The notes under the pieces were generated by a model. It searched no databases. It was not told the DNA's origin and saw only the letters and a list, made by a program, of their open reading frames with translations. 64,000 nt of DNA, taken from the NCBI GenBank assembly GCA_927407015.1, contig CAKMJT010000013.1, positions 1-64,000 of the forward strand, read 5' to 3'. The position numbers and the translations under genes were made by a program. The stretch's first letter is position 1. The number at the start of each line of letters is the position of its first letter. Shown one piece after another: positions 36,120 to 44,887 of this stretch. This stretch comes from an uncultured Proteiniphilum sp. (GTDB lineage: Bacteria; Bacteroidota; Bacteroidia; Bacteroidales; Dysgonomonadaceae).

Positions 36120-37343
36120 TCACTCATCCTCGTAAGTCTGATACAGAAAATCATTGTAGGGGAAACGTGAAATATGTATTTCCCTTACCTTATCGTATAT
36201 AAGCTGTTTGAGGTCTTCGATGTTTTCTTTCTCCTTCGCCGATATAAAGATACAGTTCTCCTTTATCCTACTCAGCCATGTCTGTTTCAGTTCGTCGAGG
36301 GTGTAATTCTCCCGATTTTTCGGTGAAAGGTCATCGTCGTCCTTCTCCACGTGCGAGAAAGCGTCTATTTTATTGAACACGAGAATGGTCGGTTTCGCCG
36401 TATCATCAATCTCAAACAGGGTCTTCTCAACCACACCGATCTGTTCTTCGAAGGCGGGATGTGAGATATCCACCACATGAAGCAGGATATCCGCTTCCCG
36501 CACCTCATCGAGCGTCGACTTGAAAGACTCGATCAGATGAGTGGGCAGCTTGCGGATGAACCCGACGGTATCGGTGAGCAGGAAAGGCAGGTTTTGAATC
36601 GTCATCTTGCGTACCGTCGTGTCGAGTGTGGCAAACAGTTTATTCTCGGCAAACACATCACTCTTACTGAGCAGGGTCATCAGGGTTGATTTACCCACGT
36701 TGGTGTAACCCACCAGTGCGACACGCACCAGTTTGCCTCGATTCTTTCGCTGAACGGTTTTTTGCTTGTCGATATCTTTCAGTTCCTGCTTTAGCAGGGA
36801 TATCTTATCGAGGATAATTCTACGGTCAGTCTCCAGCTGTGTCTCCCCCGGCCCGCGCATAATGGTCCCTCCGCCACCCCGCTGACGTTCAAGATGGGTC
36901 CACATGCGGGTGAGCCTGGGCAGCAGGTATTGATATTGGGCCAGTTCCACCTGTACCTTGGCATGGGCCGTCTGGGCACGCATGGCAAAGATGTCGAGGA
37001 TAAGGCTTGTCCGGTCCATGATCCGGATCATCAGCACTTTCTCGATGTTGCGGAGCTGTTTTGCCGACAACTCATCATCGAAGATGACTACCCCGATCTC
37101 ATTCTCTTCCTCTTTTACATAGGCCTCAATTTCCTCCAGCTTGCCCTTACCCACAAAAGTGAGCGCATTCGGCATCTCGAGTCTCTGCACGAAGCGTTTT
37201 CCGGGAAGAAGGCCTGCTGTTTCAGCCAGGAAAGCCAGTTCGTCGAGGTACTCCTGTACCTTCTCGTCGTTCTGCTCCGGTGTGATGAGCCCTACCAGCA
37301 CGGCAGTCTGATTTTTTATTTCGTTGGTGATAAAGTCTTTCAT
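36120..37343 (-). CDS. hflX: Ribosome-associated GTPase HflX
   Basis: A 407-residue GTPase that splits or rescues ribosomes under stress. The N-terminal HflX domain (about 1-190: VIFDDELSAKQLRNIEKV, MDRTSLILDIFAMRAQTAHAKVQVELAQYQYLLPRL, GGTIMRGPGETQLETDRR) precedes the G domain (GYTNVGKSTL, DTVGFIRKLP, FNKIDAF). I start at MKDFITNEIKNQTAVL (37343); an upstream frame adds eight residues without support. It is convergent with the aspartate kinase. Confidence 0.95.
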   Translation of the reverse strand: MKDFITNEIKNQTAVLVGLITPEQNDEKVQEYLDELAFLAETAGLLPGKRFVQRLEMPNALTFVGKGKLEEIEAYVKEEENEIGVVIFDDELSAKQLRNIEKVLMIRIMDRTSLILDIFAMRAQTAHAKVQVELAQYQYLLPRLTRMWTHLERQRGGGGTIMRGPGETQLETDRRIILDKISLLKQELKDIDKQKTVQRKNRGKLVRVALVGYTNVGKSTLMTLLSKSDVFAENKLFATLDTTVRKMTIQNLPFLLTDTVGFIRKLPTHLIESFKSTLDEVREADILLHVVDISHPAFEEQIGVVEKTLFEIDDTAKPTILVFNKIDAFSHVEKDDDDLSPKNRENYTLDELKQTWLSRIKENCIFISAKEKENIEDLKQLIYDKVREIHISRFPYNDFLYQTYEDE

Positions 37344-37447
37344 ACGATTCAAATTATTGACTATCAAAGATGTCAGTCGAAAACCGCCTTCATCGTTTGC
37401 CAGCAGGGAGTGATTGAAACGCCCGTTTATACCGTTGTTTCATGTAT

Positions 37448-37948
37448 TCAGAGCCAGAACCCGAATCCGGCCATAAAAAAAACCTGTGAGAAATCCCGGA
37501 TGAACTGGTACTTCAACTCGAAATTCGCACGGACCCTGTAGCTGATATCATGCTGGAAGCCGAGCCCCAGATTCGCCCCCAGAAGATGTCTGGTCCAGCT
37601 TTCAGCCAGGGCATTGCCTGCTTTGACGGCATCGTAGCCCCAGTTTGAATAATGGATGCCGGCAATCGGATAGAGCGAAGCAGAGAATGAGACGGGCAGT
37701 ATATAATGCGCATCTGTTTCAGCCATCCACATGCTTTCTCCCCTGTGCTGACGATAATAGGTAAATGCAGGAGCCAGCCGAAGATTGTTTGTCCGGTAAT
37801 AATGCAGGTGTACTCCCGCACCTGGGCTGTTTATCGCTGTTCCATATCCTGCATGAACACCCGTTCCGAAAGTGCCTTCGAATTGGGCAGACAGCCTGGA
37901 AAGGGAGCACAACGAACAAAAAACGAGCAGAAGGAATACTTTCTTCAT
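37448..37948 (-). CDS. Predicted outer-membrane beta-barrel protein
   Basis: A 166-residue exported protein with a signal peptide (about 1-21, LSRLSAQ) and amphipathic beta-strand pattern: GTFGTGVHAGYGT, AGVHLHYYRTNNLRLAPAFTYYR, YILPVSFSASLYPIAGIHYS, HLLGANLGLGFQHDI, RVRANFELKYQFI, and ending GFGFWL with an aromatic residue two positions from the end. This fits a small 8-stranded barrel of the OmpA/OmpX sort. No specific family is recognised and the function is unknown. It stands alone between hflX and a broken gene. Confidence 0.7.
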   Translation of the reverse strand: MKKVFLLLVFCSLCSLSRLSAQFEGTFGTGVHAGYGTAINSPGAGVHLHYYRTNNLRLAPAFTYYRQHRGESMWMAETDAHYILPVSFSASLYPIAGIHYSNWGYDAVKAGNALAESWTRHLLGANLGLGFQHDISYRVRANFELKYQFIRDFSQVFFMAGFGFWL

Positions 37949-38011
37949 ATCCGGTCTGTTTTTTTTAATGTCACAAAGATAATGAAATGAGCCAATAAGA
38001 GGACGAAAAGA

Positions 38012-38255
38012 TCAGGATTTGTTTTCTTCGCCTTTCAGAATGGGAAGATGCCACTGATATCTTACCGACAGCGTGCGGATCAGGATTACAACGACCGCGG
38101 TAGAGAGTTCCGTCATAATCTTGTTTTTTTCGACACCCACCACCACGAAGAGGCCCAGTTCAATACTGTCGAAGATGAAAAAGGTATTGTTCAGCCGGAT
38201 CAACTGGTTGTGAAAGGAACTCAATGATATCCACAAATTCTATCTCAACATTCAT
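38012..38255 (-). pseudogene. TRIC channel/UPF0126 family gene, remnant with two internal deletions
   Basis: Three separate pieces of one membrane protein family lie end to end. From 38255 a frame reads NVEIEFVDIIEFL, the family N-terminus. A shift of frame leads to LIRLNNTFFIFDSIELGLFVVVGVE, the central helix, and after VEKNK the text jumps to ELSTAVVVILIRTLSVRYQW and LPILKGEENKS, the family C-terminus. Intact members are about 200-210 residues with seven helices and two GGG.(I/L)RD motifs; both GGG motifs are missing here. So two blocks of about 70-80 residues each have been removed, plus a frame change. It cannot form a channel. Assignment is from remembered family sequence and should be verified by alignment. 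Confidence 0.65.
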
Positions 38256-38313
38256 TTAACGGGTAAGGGTGATATATATGTGCGTGAATCAGTCTCTTTC
38301 CCAAGGAGAGCCG

Positions 38314-39378
38314 TCAAATAATCATCCCACTCCCCAGGCAGAGATGGCTCTCCTCATCGTACACCACCCCGAATTGCCCGGCAGCAATTCCCTGCACCGG
38401 TTTTTCTGATTGAATCCGATACAGATCTCCCATCCGGGTTATTTTGCCTTTGGTAAACTCGGGGGTATGGCGTATCTTGAAGGTGATCTCTTTCCCGTCA
38501 TCAAAATCACCCCAGGTATCCCTGGTGATAAAATCGAAACCCTGCAGATGGATAAGCTCTCCGAATTGATGCTTTGTGTCGTAACCCCGGGAAACATAGA
38601 CAATATTGCGGTTCACATCCTTTTTGATCACAAACCAGGGTCCACCGCTCAATCCCAGTCCCTTACGCTGCCCTATGGTATGAAACCAGTAGCCCTGATG
38701 TTTGCCCAGGATATTTCCTGTCTCCAGCTCCACGATGAGTCCCTCCTTCTTTCCCAGGTAGCGCTCAATGAACTCGTTGTAGTTCACCTTGCCCAGGAAA
38801 CAGATACCCTGGCTGTCCTTGCGTTGTGCTGAAGGCAGCTTCTGTCTGGCAGCGATGGACCGCACTTCCGATTTCAGCAGATTACCAACAGGGAACATCA
38901 GTCTGGAGACCTGCAGATAGCTGATTTGTCCCAGGAAATATGTCTGGTCTTTCACCTTGTCTTTCGCAGTGGATAGCCAGGTTAATCCGTCTTTCTCGGT
39001 TGTGGTCGCGTAATGGCCGGTAGCAATCTTATCGAAGAGATGCCCCCATTTTTGATCAAAGACGCCGAATTTGATCAGCTTGTTGCACATCATATCGGGA
39101 TTGGGCGTCAATCCGCGCTGCACCGAGTCAATCGTGTAACGCACCACGCTGTCCCAGTACTCCTCGTGCAATGAAACGACCTCGAATCTGCAACCATATT
39201 TTTTGGCAATGAACGATACAATCTCAATGTCCTCCTCCGAAGGACAATCGATGTATCCATCCTTGTCTTCCATCCCGATTTTGATGTAATAAATAACCGG
39301 ATCGTAGCCCATCTCCTTCAACTGATGCACCACCACAGAGCTGTCCACTCCGCCGGAAACTAACGCTGCTATCTCCAT
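38314..39378 (-). CDS. mnmA: tRNA-specific 2-thiouridylase MnmA
   Basis: A 354-residue enzyme that thiolates U34 of tRNA-Lys, -Glu and -Gln. The PP-loop is [15 protein letters not shown] (residues 6-20); the catalytic cysteines are in [13 protein letters not shown] and SQGICFLG, and the C-terminal domains include [21 protein letters not shown] and [14 protein letters not shown]. Bacteroidales often have more than one MnmA-like paralogue. The start at 39378 ([10 protein letters not shown]) is favoured because a TACCTTTG box lies just upstream of it. Confidence 0.94.
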   Translation of the reverse strand: MEIAALVSGGVDSSVVVHQLKEMGYDPVIYYIKIGMEDKDGYIDCPSEEDIEIVSFIAKKYGCRFEVVSLHEEYWDSVVRYTIDSVQRGLTPNPDMMCNKLIKFGVFDQKWGHLFDKIATGHYATTTEKDGLTWLSTAKDKVKDQTYFLGQISYLQVSRLMFPVGNLLKSEVRSIAARQKLPSAQRKDSQGICFLGKVNYNEFIERYLGKKEGLIVELETGNILGKHQGYWFHTIGQRKGLGLSGGPWFVIKKDVNRNIVYVSRGYDTKHQFGELIHLQGFDFITRDTWGDFDDGKEITFKIRHTPEFTKGKITRMGDLYRIQSEKPVQGIAAGQFGVVYDEESHLCLGSGMII

Positions 39379-39721
39379 TCTTCCGTTGATTTTGAAGGTG
39401 CAAAGGTACAAATAAGAATCGAATTCCTGAAAACCGGGAAAACCGTTCACCCTGATGAGCCTTGGCGGTCTGCATGCGCTGTTCGCCGGATGTTGCTTTC
39501 TCCTTACTGCTTCAGAATGAGCGGCATATCCGGCAAATTGGTTATTTATTGTTTAAAATAAACGAATCAAAAAAAATAGTATTACCTTTACAACTTCGGA
39601 GTGGTGTCCATGAGAGGTAACCCCACTGCCGAGATTCAGCACGGCGCGGTTTGTTACCCGACGAAAGCCGTTTATCCCGAAGCAGATTGGGACATGAGAG
39701 AGAAAAGAAAAAACGATATAA
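39379..39721. other. Intergenic region between mnmA and recJ
   Basis: This 343-base divergent region holds the mnmA -7 box, an inverted repeat (GCCGGAT near 39488 with ATCCGGC near 39528) and a near-consensus recJ -7 box TACCTTTA (39583-39590). About 130 bases of recJ leader follow. The leader contains a 56-codon open frame, listed as a finding; no other gene is seen. Confidence 0.5.
39401..39408 (-). promoter_or_regulatory. Candidate -7 box for mnmA
   Basis: CAAAGGTA on the plus strand is TACCTTTG on the minus strand (TAnnTTTG), 23 bases before the mnmA start. Confidence 0.45.
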
Positions 39722-41437
39722 ATGACTTACAGATGGAATTATTCAACCCTGTCACACGACCAAAAAAATATAAAGAATGATCTAGCGAAAGAATTGAATT
39801 TACACCCCGTTCTCATTGAATTGCTCGTGAACAAAGGCATAGAGACGACGGAAGAAGCGACAAAGTATCTCTATCCCAAACTGGAAGATTTGCATGATCC
39901 TTTTCTGTTACCCGATATGGATAAAGCCATCCGGCGGATTGAAAAGGCCCTGGGCAACAAAGAGCGGATCCTTATCTACGGGGATTACGATGTGGATGGT
40001 ACAACGGCTGTTTCATTGGTGTATAAATTCTTTCGGGGGATAACCAATAATATTGATTATTATATTCCTGACCGGTACGATGAAGGGTATGGCATTTCGT
40101 TTCAGGGAATCGATTATGCCGTGAAGACGGGTGTTAAGCTCATCATTTCTCTCGATTGCGGCATCAAGGCGGTGAGCAAGGTTGCTTATGCCAGGGAACA
40201 AGGCATTGACTTTATTATCTGTGATCACCATATGCCCGATGCCCAGCTGCCCGATGCGGTGGCGGTGGTAGATGCCAAGCGGCTCGACTCAGTATATCCT
40301 TACAGCGAGTTGTCGGGCTGCGGTGTGGGATTTAAGCTTGTACAGGCCTTTTCTCAGCAAAACGGATATCCTTTTTCCGATATTGAACCTTTACTCGATC
40401 TGGTGGCGGTGAGCATCGCTTCCGATATCGTGCCGCTGACAGGTGAGAACCGCATCATGATTTATTACGGGTTAAAGCAACTCAACTCTAATCCAAGCTT
40501 CGGCCTGAGGGGTATCATTGAGATTTGCGGACTACACCGGAAACAGATTACCGTAAACGATATCGTCTTTAAAATAGGGCCGCGCATCAATGCCTCGGGC
40601 AGGATGATGAACGGTAAAGAGGCTGTGGACCTGATGCTGGCCAACGATATGACAGCAGCCAGAGAGAAGAGCAAAAATATCGATAAATACAATGAGGATC
40701 GCCGTGAACTGGACAAGAAAATAACGGATGAAGCCCTCGACTACATCGATAACCATATCGACATCAAGAATCAGAAGAGCATTGTGCTCTACGACGAAAC
40801 ATGGCACAAGGGTATCGTGGGTATTGTCGCGTCAAGGCTGACCGAAAAATATTACCGTCCCGCGGTGGTGCTCACCAAGTCAAGTGGGTTGATCTCCGGA
40901 TCGGCACGCTCGGTGCCCGGGTTCGATGTATACAAGGCCATCGAATCGTGTCGCGACATACTGGAAAATTTCGGGGGGCACACTTACGCCGCCGGATTAA
41001 CACTGCGTGAGGAGAACCTGAAGGAGTTTACCGACCGTTTCAACACGCTCTCTTTCGACGGCATAGAACCCAAAATGATGCTGCCACAGATTACGGTCGA
41101 CGCGGAGATCACCTTTTCCCAGATCACACCCTCGCTCATTGAAGGTATTGAATTGTTCAACCCGTTTGGTCCCGAAAATGAAAATCCTGTTTTTTTGACG
41201 AAGAATGTATATGATTCGGGAAACAGCAAGCTTGTGGGGAAAGGATTCCGGCATATCAAACTGGAGGTGATCGACAACACGACCGATCAACCCCTGCCGG
41301 GCATCGCTTTTTGTCAGCACGAATTCTATAAGCGTCTCAAAGATGGGCAGCCGGTGGATCTTTGTTATACCATTGAAGAAAATACACACGGGAGTAAATC
41401 ATTCTCACAGCTGATGATCAGGGATATTCGGGGATAA
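39722..41437 (+). CDS. recJ: Single-stranded-DNA exonuclease RecJ
   Basis: A 571-residue 5'-3' ssDNA exonuclease of the DHH family, acting in recombination and mismatch repair. Motifs are RILIYGDYDVDGTTAVSLVY, LIISLDCGIKAV, IICDHHMPDAQLPDAVAVVDAKR (DHH), GVGFKLVQAF, and in the DHHA1 domain GIVGIVASRL and SGSARSVPGFDVYKAIESC...FGGHTYAAGLTL. An OB-fold domain ends the protein. recQ starts 19 bp after its stop, so RecJ nuclease and RecQ helicase are co-expressed, matching their cooperation in the RecF pathway. Confidence 0.95.
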   Translation: MTYRWNYSTLSHDQKNIKNDLAKELNLHPVLIELLVNKGIETTEEATKYLYPKLEDLHDPFLLPDMDKAIRRIEKALGNKERILIYGDYDVDGTTAVSLVYKFFRGITNNIDYYIPDRYDEGYGISFQGIDYAVKTGVKLIISLDCGIKAVSKVAYAREQGIDFIICDHHMPDAQLPDAVAVVDAKRLDSVYPYSELSGCGVGFKLVQAFSQQNGYPFSDIEPLLDLVAVSIASDIVPLTGENRIMIYYGLKQLNSNPSFGLRGIIEICGLHRKQITVNDIVFKIGPRINASGRMMNGKEAVDLMLANDMTAAREKSKNIDKYNEDRRELDKKITDEALDYIDNHIDIKNQKSIVLYDETWHKGIVGIVASRLTEKYYRPAVVLTKSSGLISGSARSVPGFDVYKAIESCRDILENFGGHTYAAGLTLREENLKEFTDRFNTLSFDGIEPKMMLPQITVDAEITFSQITPSLIEGIELFNPFGPENENPVFLTKNVYDSGNSKLVGKGFRHIKLEVIDNTTDQPLPGIAFCQHEFYKRLKDGQPVDLCYTIEENTHGSKSFSQLMIRDIRG

Positions 41438-41456
41438 ATCTGACGAACGCTTGCTT

Positions 41457-43382
41457 ATGCAACCGGAATTGTTTCACAAGATACTTCGCGACTATTGGGG
41501 TTACGACTCTTTTCGTCCATTACAGGAAGAGATCATGCAATCTGTGTGGGAAGGCAGGGATACACTCGGCCTGATGCCAACCGGAGGAGGTAAGTCGCTG
41601 ACATTCCAGGTCCCCGTCATGGCGATGAAAGGTATCTGCCTGGTGGTGACGCCGCTGATAGCCCTGATGAAGGACCAGGTGGATAACCTCCGTGAACGGG
41701 GCATCAAAGCTGCCGCTGTGTATTCCGGCATGTCGCGCGAAGAAATCATCACTACCCTCGAAAACTGTATCTTTGGTGACTATAAGTTTCTATATGTCTC
41801 TCCTGAACGTCTTTCCTCCGATATTTTCATGGTCAAATTGCGGGCTATGGATGTCTGCCTGCTGGTGGTGGATGAATCGCACTGTATCTCGCAATGGGGT
41901 TATGATTTCCGGCCCTCCTATCTGAAAATTTCCGGAATCCGCGAACTGCTTGAGGGGGTTCCTGTCCTCGCCCTTACCGCAACAGCCACCAGGGAGGTGG
42001 TGAATGATATACAGGAGAAGCTGCATTTCAGGAAAAAAAATGTCTTTCGCACAAGCTTTGCCCGGGAGAACCTCTCGTATGTCGTGCGGTCGGCCGATAA
42101 TAAAATGGGTGAACTGGTACATATCCTTCAAACGGTGCCGGGAAAGAGTATAGTCTACGTGAGAAGCAGACAACAAACTAAGGAGATCGCACTGTCACTC
42201 CGGAAAACAGGTATCTCAGCCGATTTTTTTCACGCAGGACTCAGCTACGAAGATAAGATATTTAAACAAAATGCATGGAAGCTTGGTGAACAGAGGGTGA
42301 TTGTATCTACAAACGCCTTCGGAATGGGCATCGATAAAGGTGATGTGCGTACCGTTATTCATATGGATCTCCCCAACTCACTGGAAGAATATTTCCAGGA
42401 AGCAGGCCGTGCCGGCCGCGATGGGGAGCGATCATATGCCATTATCCTCTACACAAAGGCCGACAGTACGAAGCTCCGGAAAAGGATCACTGATGCTTTC
42501 CCCGACAGGGATTTCATCACCCGCGTTTACGAGGCGCTGGGGAATTACTTCCAGGTAGCTGTGGGAGCAGGATACAATGATGTGTACGATTTCAGCCTGC
42601 ATGAGTTCTGTCAGCCCTATAAGCTGCCCTTCCTCCAGACCCATCACGCCCTGAAAATACTGGAGCTGGCCGGCTATATTGAGTACACTGAAGAGATTGA
42701 TATGCGGTCGCGGATGCAATTTCTCATTTACCGCGATGAACTCTACTCGCTTCACCTCGATAAAGCGACCGATGAGCTACTGCATACGATCTTGCGTAAC
42801 TACACCGGCGTTTTTTCTGATGAAGTGTATATCGATGAGTCGCTGCTGGCCGCACGGACAGGAAAAAGCAGAAAGGAGGTATGCGAGCTGCTTATCTCGC
42901 TCTCCCGGATGCGGTATATCCGTTACATCCCCCAGAAGAAAACGCCCTTTATCGTGTTTACCACTTCACGGGAGGAGACACATTTCGTATCTATTTCAAG
43001 GGCAGTCTATGAAGAGCGGAAAAAACGTTTTGAGAAACGAATCCATTCCATGATCGATTACGTGGAGGAGACGGATGTGTGTCGCAGCAGAATGATGCTG
43101 GTTTATTTTGGTGAGAATCAGTCGAAAGATTGCGGCCATTGCGACGTCTGTCTGAAGAAAAACGAATCGGGATTATCGAACTATGAGTTTCATCGGATAG
43201 GCGATAAGCTAAAGGTGTCTATGCAGAACCACACGTCGCGCAGGTTGAATGATCTGGTGGATTCGGTTGCTGACGAGAACAGTGAAAAAGTGATTCTCGT
43301 GCTTCGTTTCCTGATTGATGCGGGGGAATTATTGCTGAAAGATGATATGGTCTCTACCAGGGAGAACAGTACCGGAGAGTAG
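41457..43382 (+). CDS. recQ: ATP-dependent DNA helicase RecQ
   Basis: A 641-residue superfamily 2 helicase. Motifs: motif 0/I (YDSFRPLQEEIM, LMPTGGGKSLTFQVP), motif II DESH (with HCISQWGYDFRPSY), TATATREV, and motif VI QEAGRAGRDGE. The RQC zinc site is visible (CRSRMMLVYFGE...CGHCDVC). After RQC there is a short winged-helix-like tail with no clear HRDC domain. The Walker B reads DESH where DEAH is more usual. The start is the ATG at 41457, preferred over a TTG two codons earlier. Second gene of the recJ-recQ unit and the last host gene before the integrated element. Confidence 0.93.
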   Translation: MQPELFHKILRDYWGYDSFRPLQEEIMQSVWEGRDTLGLMPTGGGKSLTFQVPVMAMKGICLVVTPLIALMKDQVDNLRERGIKAAAVYSGMSREEIITTLENCIFGDYKFLYVSPERLSSDIFMVKLRAMDVCLLVVDESHCISQWGYDFRPSYLKISGIRELLEGVPVLALTATATREVVNDIQEKLHFRKKNVFRTSFARENLSYVVRSADNKMGELVHILQTVPGKSIVYVRSRQQTKEIALSLRKTGISADFFHAGLSYEDKIFKQNAWKLGEQRVIVSTNAFGMGIDKGDVRTVIHMDLPNSLEEYFQEAGRAGRDGERSYAIILYTKADSTKLRKRITDAFPDRDFITRVYEALGNYFQVAVGAGYNDVYDFSLHEFCQPYKLPFLQTHHALKILELAGYIEYTEEIDMRSRMQFLIYRDELYSLHLDKATDELLHTILRNYTGVFSDEVYIDESLLAARTGKSRKEVCELLISLSRMRYIRYIPQKKTPFIVFTTSREETHFVSISRAVYEERKKRFEKRIHSMIDYVEETDVCRSRMMLVYFGENQSKDCGHCDVCLKKNESGLSNYEFHRIGDKLKVSMQNHTSRRLNDLVDSVADENSEKVILVLRFLIDAGELLLKDDMVSTRENSTGE

Positions 43383-43390
43383 GGTACAAC

Positions 43391-43429
43391 ATAAAAAAAC
43401 TATCCAGCGATCAGATTGCTGCATAGTTT
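43391..43429 (-). terminator. Hairpin terminator at the left edge of the element, probably the displaced tRNA-Arg terminator
   Basis: AAACTAT and CAGC pair with GCTG and ATAGTTT around a 9-base loop. The A run on the left gives a U run on the minus strand, so it stops leftward transcription. Nothing on the minus strand to its right now needs it. Before the element inserted, the tRNA-Arg gene would have ended about ten bases to its right, so this is probably its original terminator. Confidence 0.6.
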
Positions 43430-43436
43430 CCGGTCA

Positions 43437-43449
43437 GTGACTCCGACAG
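43437..43449 (+). other. Candidate attL core
   Basis: GTGACTCCGACAG matches the tRNA-Arg 3' end (GTGACCCCGACAG at 50303) with one mismatch; further right the match fades, as expected on the element side of the crossover. The mismatched T (43442) would give A69 in a tRNA, a Watson-Crick partner for T4, so the left copy likely preserves the host's original tRNA end. Confidence 0.6.
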
Positions 43450-43545
43450 TATCACAACCACCCAAACAGTACCGAATGAACAAAAACAAATATAAACGTT
43501 TTTCTCAATACTACAAACAGATACAGAATTTATCTTTTCCATTGG

Positions 43546-43600
43546 CGAACAAATATATTTGAATTTGTTCGTTTTTTATGTTCATTTTACGTTCATTTGT
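43546..43600 (+). repeat. Left integrase arm-site cluster
   Basis: An inverted repeat CGAACAAAT/ATTTGTTCG (43546-43554, 43563-43571) is followed by two GTTCATTT copies at 43580 and 43591, spaced 11 bases. A further AATGAAC occurs at 43475. The double GTTCATTT block recurs at the other end of the element (50227-50247). These look like arm-type binding sites for the integrase N-terminal domain. Confidence 0.65.
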
Positions 43601-43602
43601 TG

Positions 43603-43610
43603 TATCTTTA
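43603..43610 (+). promoter_or_regulatory. Candidate -7 box of the integrase gene
   Basis: TATCTTTA differs from TAnnTTTG by the last base and lies 20 bases before the integrase ATG. The paired GTTCATTT arm sites occupy the -33 region, so integrase binding could repress its own gene. Confidence 0.4.
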
Positions 43611-43629
43611 TAGAACTAAAAACAAAGAT

Positions 43630-44880
43630 ATGGCAAACGTATATTTTCAGTACCGCTCAAATAAACCTACCGCAAAGGTAGAAGTTAGATTTGTATTTAA
43701 TGAGAATGGAAAACCCAAAACTTATTACACCCGCACGAATATTGAAGTATCAAAAGCGTTTTGGGGTGAGTATAAAAAGAACACCATTTTTAAAAATGTT
43801 GAAAAAGCAAATCTTAAAACTGATATTGAAAAACAATATACCCTATTAGCCAAATTCATAACAGACCGGTACGAAAATGAAACAGCCGATATTACAAAGG
43901 ATTGGTTAAAAGATACCGTACATGATTTTTATAACCCCAAAACAAAGACCGTAGTATCTGATGAGTTGTTGCAATTCTTTGATTTTTATTTATCCATAAA
44001 GAAGCACACAATAAAGGCGGGTACATTAAGAAAGTTGAAGGTTGTTCGCAATAAGATAGCAACCTTTGAGAATGACAAAGAGCGCACGTTCAAAATAAAA
44101 GATATTGACAAATCGTTTTTATCTGATTTTATTAATTGGAGCAAAGAGAAGCAGTACGATAATTCAGTTATCAATGATAATTTTAAAATCATTAGAAGCG
44201 TTTGCAATGAAGCGCAACAATATGATATTGAGGTAAACAAAAACTTGCATCTTTTATCAACAGGGATTAAAGATACACCCACATTTAAAATATATCTTTC
44301 AGTAGATGAATTGGAGCAGATAATTGAATTAAATAACCTACCCCCACACTTAGACAGCGCAAGGGATTGGCTTGTAATATCATGCTACACAGGGCAACGA
44401 ATAAGCGATTTTAAGAGGTTTACGCCCGATATGATACGAAGGCAAGGCGGTAGAACATTCATTGACGTGAAGCAAGCGAAAACCGATAAGAATGTATCTA
44501 TTCCCTTGTTACCCATTGTGCAGGATATTTTGAAAAAAAGAAACGGCAATTTTCCACCAACAACAACCGACCAAAGATATAACTATTACATTAAGAGCGT
44601 TTGCCGATTAGCTAAAATAAATGAGCCGGTAAGGGGTAAAATAGCAACCGTTACAGATTTAGGCACACGCAAAGAAACGGGCGTTTACCCAAAGTGGCAA
44701 TTAATCTCTTCACACGTGGGCAGACGTTCATTTGCCACAAACTATTACGGCAAATTGCCAACATCTTATATCAAAGATATTACAGGGCACGGCACAGAAG
44801 CGATGTTATTAAAGTACATAGGTAAAACCTCAAAGGACACCGCTAAAGAATCATACGACTTAATGTTAAACTTAATATGA
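43630..44880 (+). CDS. int: Tyrosine recombinase/integrase
   Basis: A 416-residue site-specific recombinase of the Bacteroidetes phage-integrase type. An N-terminal arm-DNA-binding domain (about 1-90, KVEVRFVFNENGKPKTYYTRTNIEVSKAFW) is followed by a SAM-like core-binding domain (about 105-200) and the catalytic domain. The catalytic set is visible: R257 (TGQRISDF), H362-x-x-R365 (SSHVGRRSF), H387 (TGHG) and the nucleophile Y396 (KYIGKT). It should integrate and excise the element at the tRNA-Arg. The start is the ATG at 43630; an upstream frame adds 11 residues overlapping the -7 box. It is at the end of the element away from the tRNA and reads inward. Confidence 0.93.
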   Translation: MANVYFQYRSNKPTAKVEVRFVFNENGKPKTYYTRTNIEVSKAFWGEYKKNTIFKNVEKANLKTDIEKQYTLLAKFITDRYENETADITKDWLKDTVHDFYNPKTKTVVSDELLQFFDFYLSIKKHTIKAGTLRKLKVVRNKIATFENDKERTFKIKDIDKSFLSDFINWSKEKQYDNSVINDNFKIIRSVCNEAQQYDIEVNKNLHLLSTGIKDTPTFKIYLSVDELEQIIELNNLPPHLDSARDWLVISCYTGQRISDFKRFTPDMIRRQGGRTFIDVKQAKTDKNVSIPLLPIVQDILKKRNGNFPPTTTDQRYNYYIKSVCRLAKINEPVRGKIATVTDLGTRKETGVYPKWQLISSHVGRRSFATNYYGKLPTSYIKDITGHGTEAMLLKYIGKTSKDTAKESYDLMLNLI

Positions 44881-44887
44881 TAGTATC

